Source: Siphlonurus alternatus (lineage: Eukaryota > Arthropoda > Insecta > Ephemeroptera > Siphlonuridae). From it: a stretch of DNA of 64,000 nucleotides. A program made the translations under genes and the position numbers. The stretch lies in assembly GCA_949825025.1 (NCBI GenBank), contig OX463779.1, forward strand, positions 27,928,539 to 27,992,538, written 5' to 3'. Below the pieces are notes generated by a model. It was not told where the DNA came from. It saw nothing but the letters and a program-made list of their open reading frames with translations, and made no database searches. Below are positions 59,201 to 64,000 of the stretch, piece after piece (positions within the stretch are counted from its first letter, which is position 1; each line of letters opens with the position of its first letter).

Positions 59201-62200
59201 ATAAACTTCATGCATGTTGTACATTCTTCTGTCTATTTGAGCGAGACTGTGTTACCTCCAGACCCGAACGCCGTGCACGCAACAACACATCGCCTCTTCA
59301 CGCACACCAAAACACGTGCACACAAGGAGTATCGTGGCGGCTCTCGAGGCTTTGTGAGGCGCCCACTTACCCGCTAAATTAACTCAAAATTGAGCCAAGT
59401 TTGTACAGCACTATAGGGGAAGGAACTTATTAACATATAATTGAACAAGGAATTTCTTGTATTATTAGATAATATATATTTTTTTAAGAATTCTCGTGTC
59501 TTTTCAAGAAGCTTGTATTATTAATTTTAAATATTATATAATTAAAATATTTTTGTTGTAAGGGAAAGAGAATTTATGATATTGAAATTCTCTTTTAGAA
59601 ATTTTATTAAAAAAAAATGAAGCGATTTTAAATAATCATATCTGAAGATTTATAATTATTTATTTACTGTAAATCTGCATCAGAATCAGATTTTTTTCTT
59701 CTATAATTTTCACATCGTACAAATCCAGAACATTTATTATAAATGGTGTAATTATATTTTTCTATGAACAAAAAGTTAATAATTAAGTCCTTATAGTGCT
59801 TTTTGTATATCTACTTACATTTTAAAAGTATTCATTCAGAGAACAAAAATATAAACTTAATCTTAAATTTAAAACTGTAATACGTGGTAAATATCAGTAA
59901 AAAAAATATTGTAGAAAATAAATTCGAATATAATGCTATATATATTATATAGATCATAAAACCCCATTCTAAGATATAAAAATTTATTTGTATTTTTTTT
60001 TTAAGTACAAAGATTGAGATCTCAAATCTGAGACAATATGCTTACAATCACGTTCCTCACATCGTAATATAAAAGCGGCAGCAAGCCGTTTTCTGAGATA
60101 TACAAATCGATCCATATCAAGTTGAACACCGTTTTGCACTCGCGGCCTGCTCACTTCAACTCTTTCTACTTGCTACAATAAAAAGTAATAGGACGTTGAG
60201 GGGTGGCAGGCACCTGGGATTGTTTTTTGTCGTCGTTTTTGCATGGACGGTAAATAAATCAGGGGATCCACAGCTCGGTGTTCACACGAAGAGAAGATAA
60301 TGGAACGGAGATCGTCCGCTTAAATTGCTTTTTGATTTAACTCCTGGAAGCTTACAGTCTTGAATACCACAACGTATATACTTACAAATTTTATACTAAA
60401 CTCTTTTTTGTATGAGATTCACAAGAAAAAAAGAAAACTTTGTATGAATAATTCATGAGAATGATTTTAACACATTTACGGAAAAAAATATATATAAACG
60501 TACCCATAAAATGAAGGTCACGTAATGAATTAGGTAAAAAATAGTTAAATATACAAAAGTATACAATTTACATTAAATAATCAACATGGGAAATAATATA
60601 TCTGCTAATTAATTAGGTATGATTGATTTTTTTTACTGTAAATATAGATGGAAACTCTCAATATATATTTTTACTTGTGCAATATGTTTCCCTAATGTAG
60701 TTATGAAGTTTTTGTGCTAAGTTTATAATGCGTTTGACGTCACGGCTCATTTGACCTTGATAAAAAATATTGACAATTAAAAAAAAAAACTAAAACATTT
60801 TAATAAATTTACTCTCCAGGTTGATGCAGCAGAAAAAAAAGAAGCAAAGGGTGCATAGCAGTGTGTTAAAAACCTTAATTACATGATATAAATTTTAGTT
60901 TAATTTTGATGAGTGATTATATATTATATTATATATTAGTGAACACAAAAATCCTTAAATAATTGCCATTGAAATTTCAACATTTCTCATTAAACTCATG
61001 AATATAACGTTTTTCATGGGAAACAAAAAGAGCTCAAAAAATGCGAGCGTAATATTGAAATTGCTCCGGAAAATAAATAAATGAAGTCAGTTTATTTTTG
61101 CACTAACAAGTAAAGTAGCTAGTTACTAAAAAATTGAAGGATTCAACAAGACTTTCAATTTTATCAAAGTTTAATTTTTAATTAATTCTAGTAGCTGTAA
61201 AGTCTATGATGGGATTTTTTTTAATTTGTTTATTCAGGAAACACACATATGAAATATTACAAATAAATTACAGTGTACTTGAAAAGTTTAAAAAACTCGT
61301 GACCAGGGAAACATTTTGAATTTTCTACACATATCGATTTGATCGCTGTACATTGCATTGTTATAGATAATTGTTGTTCTTCCAAGTCCATATGGAGTAA
61401 AAACTTAATATTAAGTCACTTTCCATTACGACAATAATCGAGATCCAGTCTCAAAGAATATGCTAGAAGTTGTTAGCATTGTTTACAAATTGCAGGCAAT
61501 GAGGACAGACTTTCTACAGACTTTTCTTGCATGCCATTAACCTTCTTTAAAAAACATTGGCTTGATTGCAATTGAACTCCAATAAAAGTTTAAATCAAGT
61601 TAGAAAATGCTAACTATATAATATTATAATGAATTCAATATTAGTTGAAATACAACTACCTTATTTACACTTCGTTTCTTCCTCAATTCTCAATCAGTAA
61701 TGTGTTAATAAAAAATATATTTTATAACATTGCGTTCACTCGAAACTTCGAAACAGAGTGAATAATAATTAAAGCGTTTTAATCCTATATACTTTTAGCT
61801 AAAATGTTGTACGTACGTACGCACTCCCCTATTTTATTAGTTCCAATCTGTTTGCTTCATTGTGAGGGACGAGACACCACCACTACCATGAAAATATCGG
61901 TTGGTGGTGGTTTTGTAGAATGGGTTAGGGTAAGCAGCAACATCGTACAGTGACAGTGCGCGCGCTCTCACGGTGGCGTCAGTGTGTGGGTGGCGCCAAT
62001 AGAGGTGGGGGCGCTCTTTGCGGAGAGCACAACGAGACGAGAGAGAGAAAGGGTGGAATGATGACCCCCCCAATGCAAGGGCAGCAGCCAAGCAAGGACT
62101 GGCTTGGAGGGAGAAATCAGGCAGCAAGCAGACCGGCGGCTCCATCCACATCGATCCCGCCAATCTGCGTCCCTGCTCCCCGCTTCGGTTCACCAACTAG

Positions 62201-64000
62201 TGTTGTTGTTGTTGTTGTCCACAAAGTTGACACTGACTCGCCATCGTTGTCATCTATATTGCCTTTAATAGAATTCTCATCATCGTACAATCTTAACTTA
62301 ATAATACAATATTAAAACTCCCCAGTGTGTCATCATTTAAAACAACAATACACTTTTGTATGTTATGTTTTTTTTATTATTATTATCTACATGACAACAA
62401 ATTTTATATTATTAAATAAAATAGTCATACCAAAGAAATGTTTATAAAAAAGTTTCTGTGACCACGTTGTTTTATTTTCAGAATGTAACAGAGTATTACA
62501 GAGAGCAGCATTGTTATTTTTTTATACTATAAATTTAATATGTTTTAACCATGCATATTACCTTCGGTTTTAGAGCATGACCCATATGCACGTGACATTG
62601 GGACAGATGGGGTAGGTACCAAAGACATACAAATTAAAGATTTGAAAATTTGAAGCAATTACATTTTGAAATTCTTGGTAGTGTCACCTTGTTGAGTTTC
62701 GAACTACGACCTACAAATTACTCAAATTAGAAGACTCTGCTTGTAATTAGATTAAATTTTTATTTTTTTTTCTTTGCTTTTCTTGAAAATAAAATATTCT
62801 CTAAGTATTCAGTTTATAAACTACATGTCTGTTTAAATATAAAATAAACAAACTTAATTGAGTTGACAAGTTCAACTTTAATACTTCATTTTTGTTTTAA
62901 GTTTTAAGAAAATTTGTAACATGTTTTTAATAAATATGTCCGTCTTAATCTGTTACTTTAGAACTTTCAATCTGTCAAACTTTCTTAAAACTCATCAAGG
63001 TATTAAGTAAATTGTTTTATACATTATTGATCAAAATATAATATTTTAAGATGCAAACTCAGTTATCCGGTTACATTAAAGAACAAAATGATGTGAAAAA
63101 AATTACTGCTTACATGAATAATAAATTTAAGATAAAAAACATAATTTAATAAAGTCAAGATTGCATTTGTGCAGCAACCAAATTGATTTGTATATATTTT
63201 TTTTAAAGTAATGAAATTATTTTTAAGTATTTAAACTTATCAATGTAATAACACTGAATATATAGCAATTAAATCTTAGATATTAATTTTAACAGATAAT
63301 TGAGGTATGCGATGCAAACAAGCTTATAAGCCGCATTGAAAATAAATGTTATTTACTATCTCGCTGTACCAAAAATGAGAATCTCCATTTGCACAAAAGT
63401 TGCTTAAATATATTACTAAAAAAATGTACATTATTTTTTTTTAATCAGAGAACCATTTTCAGGGATATAATTTAACACTGTTTCATTTTGAATGTTTTAT
63501 CTGCTAACTACGATTATTATTCTTCAATTGCGGTATGTGTATAATAACTTTAAAAATTTTTGTTGTAATTTTTTTTTGGACGTCTCAAAGGATTTTATTC
63601 CGAGGTGTTTTCTCATAAACTGTATTTTATATTCCCTCCGTACGTACAACCATGCTTGAACAAAACATACAATATAAAAATTGTTGCCAGATATTGTGTA
63701 TACATTTCCCAGCAGGGGGTAGGCAAAAAGAGAGAACAATTTTATAGAGAAGATTCGCCCCATAAAACACTGAGTAACGTAAAAAATATAAATAATCATG
63801 TAGCTATATATACCGAATGCCCTAGCTGCTGTACAATAGCAAGTAAAAATATAAAAAAAAGTCTTTACATTTGAAATATTAAATAGTAGTTTCATTCACT
63901 TTTTACAGTATACGCATGTGGTCGGTATATGTGTATTATATATTTCACAAATATGAAAGAAATATTACTATGTTTCGTCCTTGTAATTTGTAGACACTCT
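59201..64000. other. Right flank, no supported gene
   Basis: AT-rich sequence with two GC-richer islands (59230-59380 and 61840-62230). The second is CpG-containing, with frames on both strands but no domains or convincing splice sites. It could be a promoter or 5' UTR of the beat-like or another gene. No Beat 5' exon was found. Confidence 0.4.

Noticed and set aside
61837..62315. Overlapping frames of about 120 codons on both strands in a GC-rich island
   Set aside because: No domain, no signal peptide, and low-complexity ends. A promoter or UTR is as likely.

Overview
The window is eukaryotic genomic DNA. It is AT-rich and intron-rich, with GC-richer coding exons and canonical GT/AG splice sites. 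The gene content (a nidogen, a fatty acid 2-hydroxylase, a kappaB-Ras and a Beaten path-family Ig protein) points to an arthropod. Many hairpin MITEs, long simple repeats and 5S-rRNA-derived SINEs make a crustacean, perhaps a decapod, the most likely source. That last step is inference from genome texture, not a species identification.

Layout from left to right. (1) 516-1933, plus strand: the 3' part of a small secreted His-rich peptide gene. (2) 3781-16923, plus strand: a complete 20-exon nidogen (about 1384 aa) with signal peptide, NIDO, EGF, G2F, an EGF array, a YWTD propeller and a terminal Cys-rich EGF-like module. (3) 16924-23185: intergenic DNA packed with repeats, including hAT and CRE-bearing hairpins, a 300-bp (ATAAT)n/(TA)n array and two 5S-derived SINEs facing each other. 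(4) 23186-32952, plus strand: a complete 8-exon fatty acid 2-hydroxylase (370 aa) with an Asn-Gly repeat linker. (5) 35828-34070, minus strand: a complete 3-exon kappaB-Ras (196 aa), convergent with the hydroxylase. (6) Minus strand from 51440 or beyond down to 39505: the last four coding exons of a Beaten path-like gene. Its 5' exons were not found and are probably beyond 64000. One of its introns holds a 2.7-kb foldback element, and the next one upstream holds a 1.1-kb insertion of hAT-like form.

The genes do not form an operon or pathway. Nidogen is a basement-membrane linker, FA2H is an ER lipid enzyme, kappaB-Ras is a cytosolic small GTPase that modulates NF-kappaB inhibitor turnover, and Beat proteins act at the neuronal surface in axon guidance. 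The mobile and palindromic DNA is the most unusual part. At least eight separable families can be told apart by eye. Some copies make up most of an intron, and one nested pair records an insertion into a TTAA site followed by loss of an arm.

All exon boundaries were read by hand from open frames, splice consensus and phase continuity. Homology statements rest on recognised family motifs, not on a database search.
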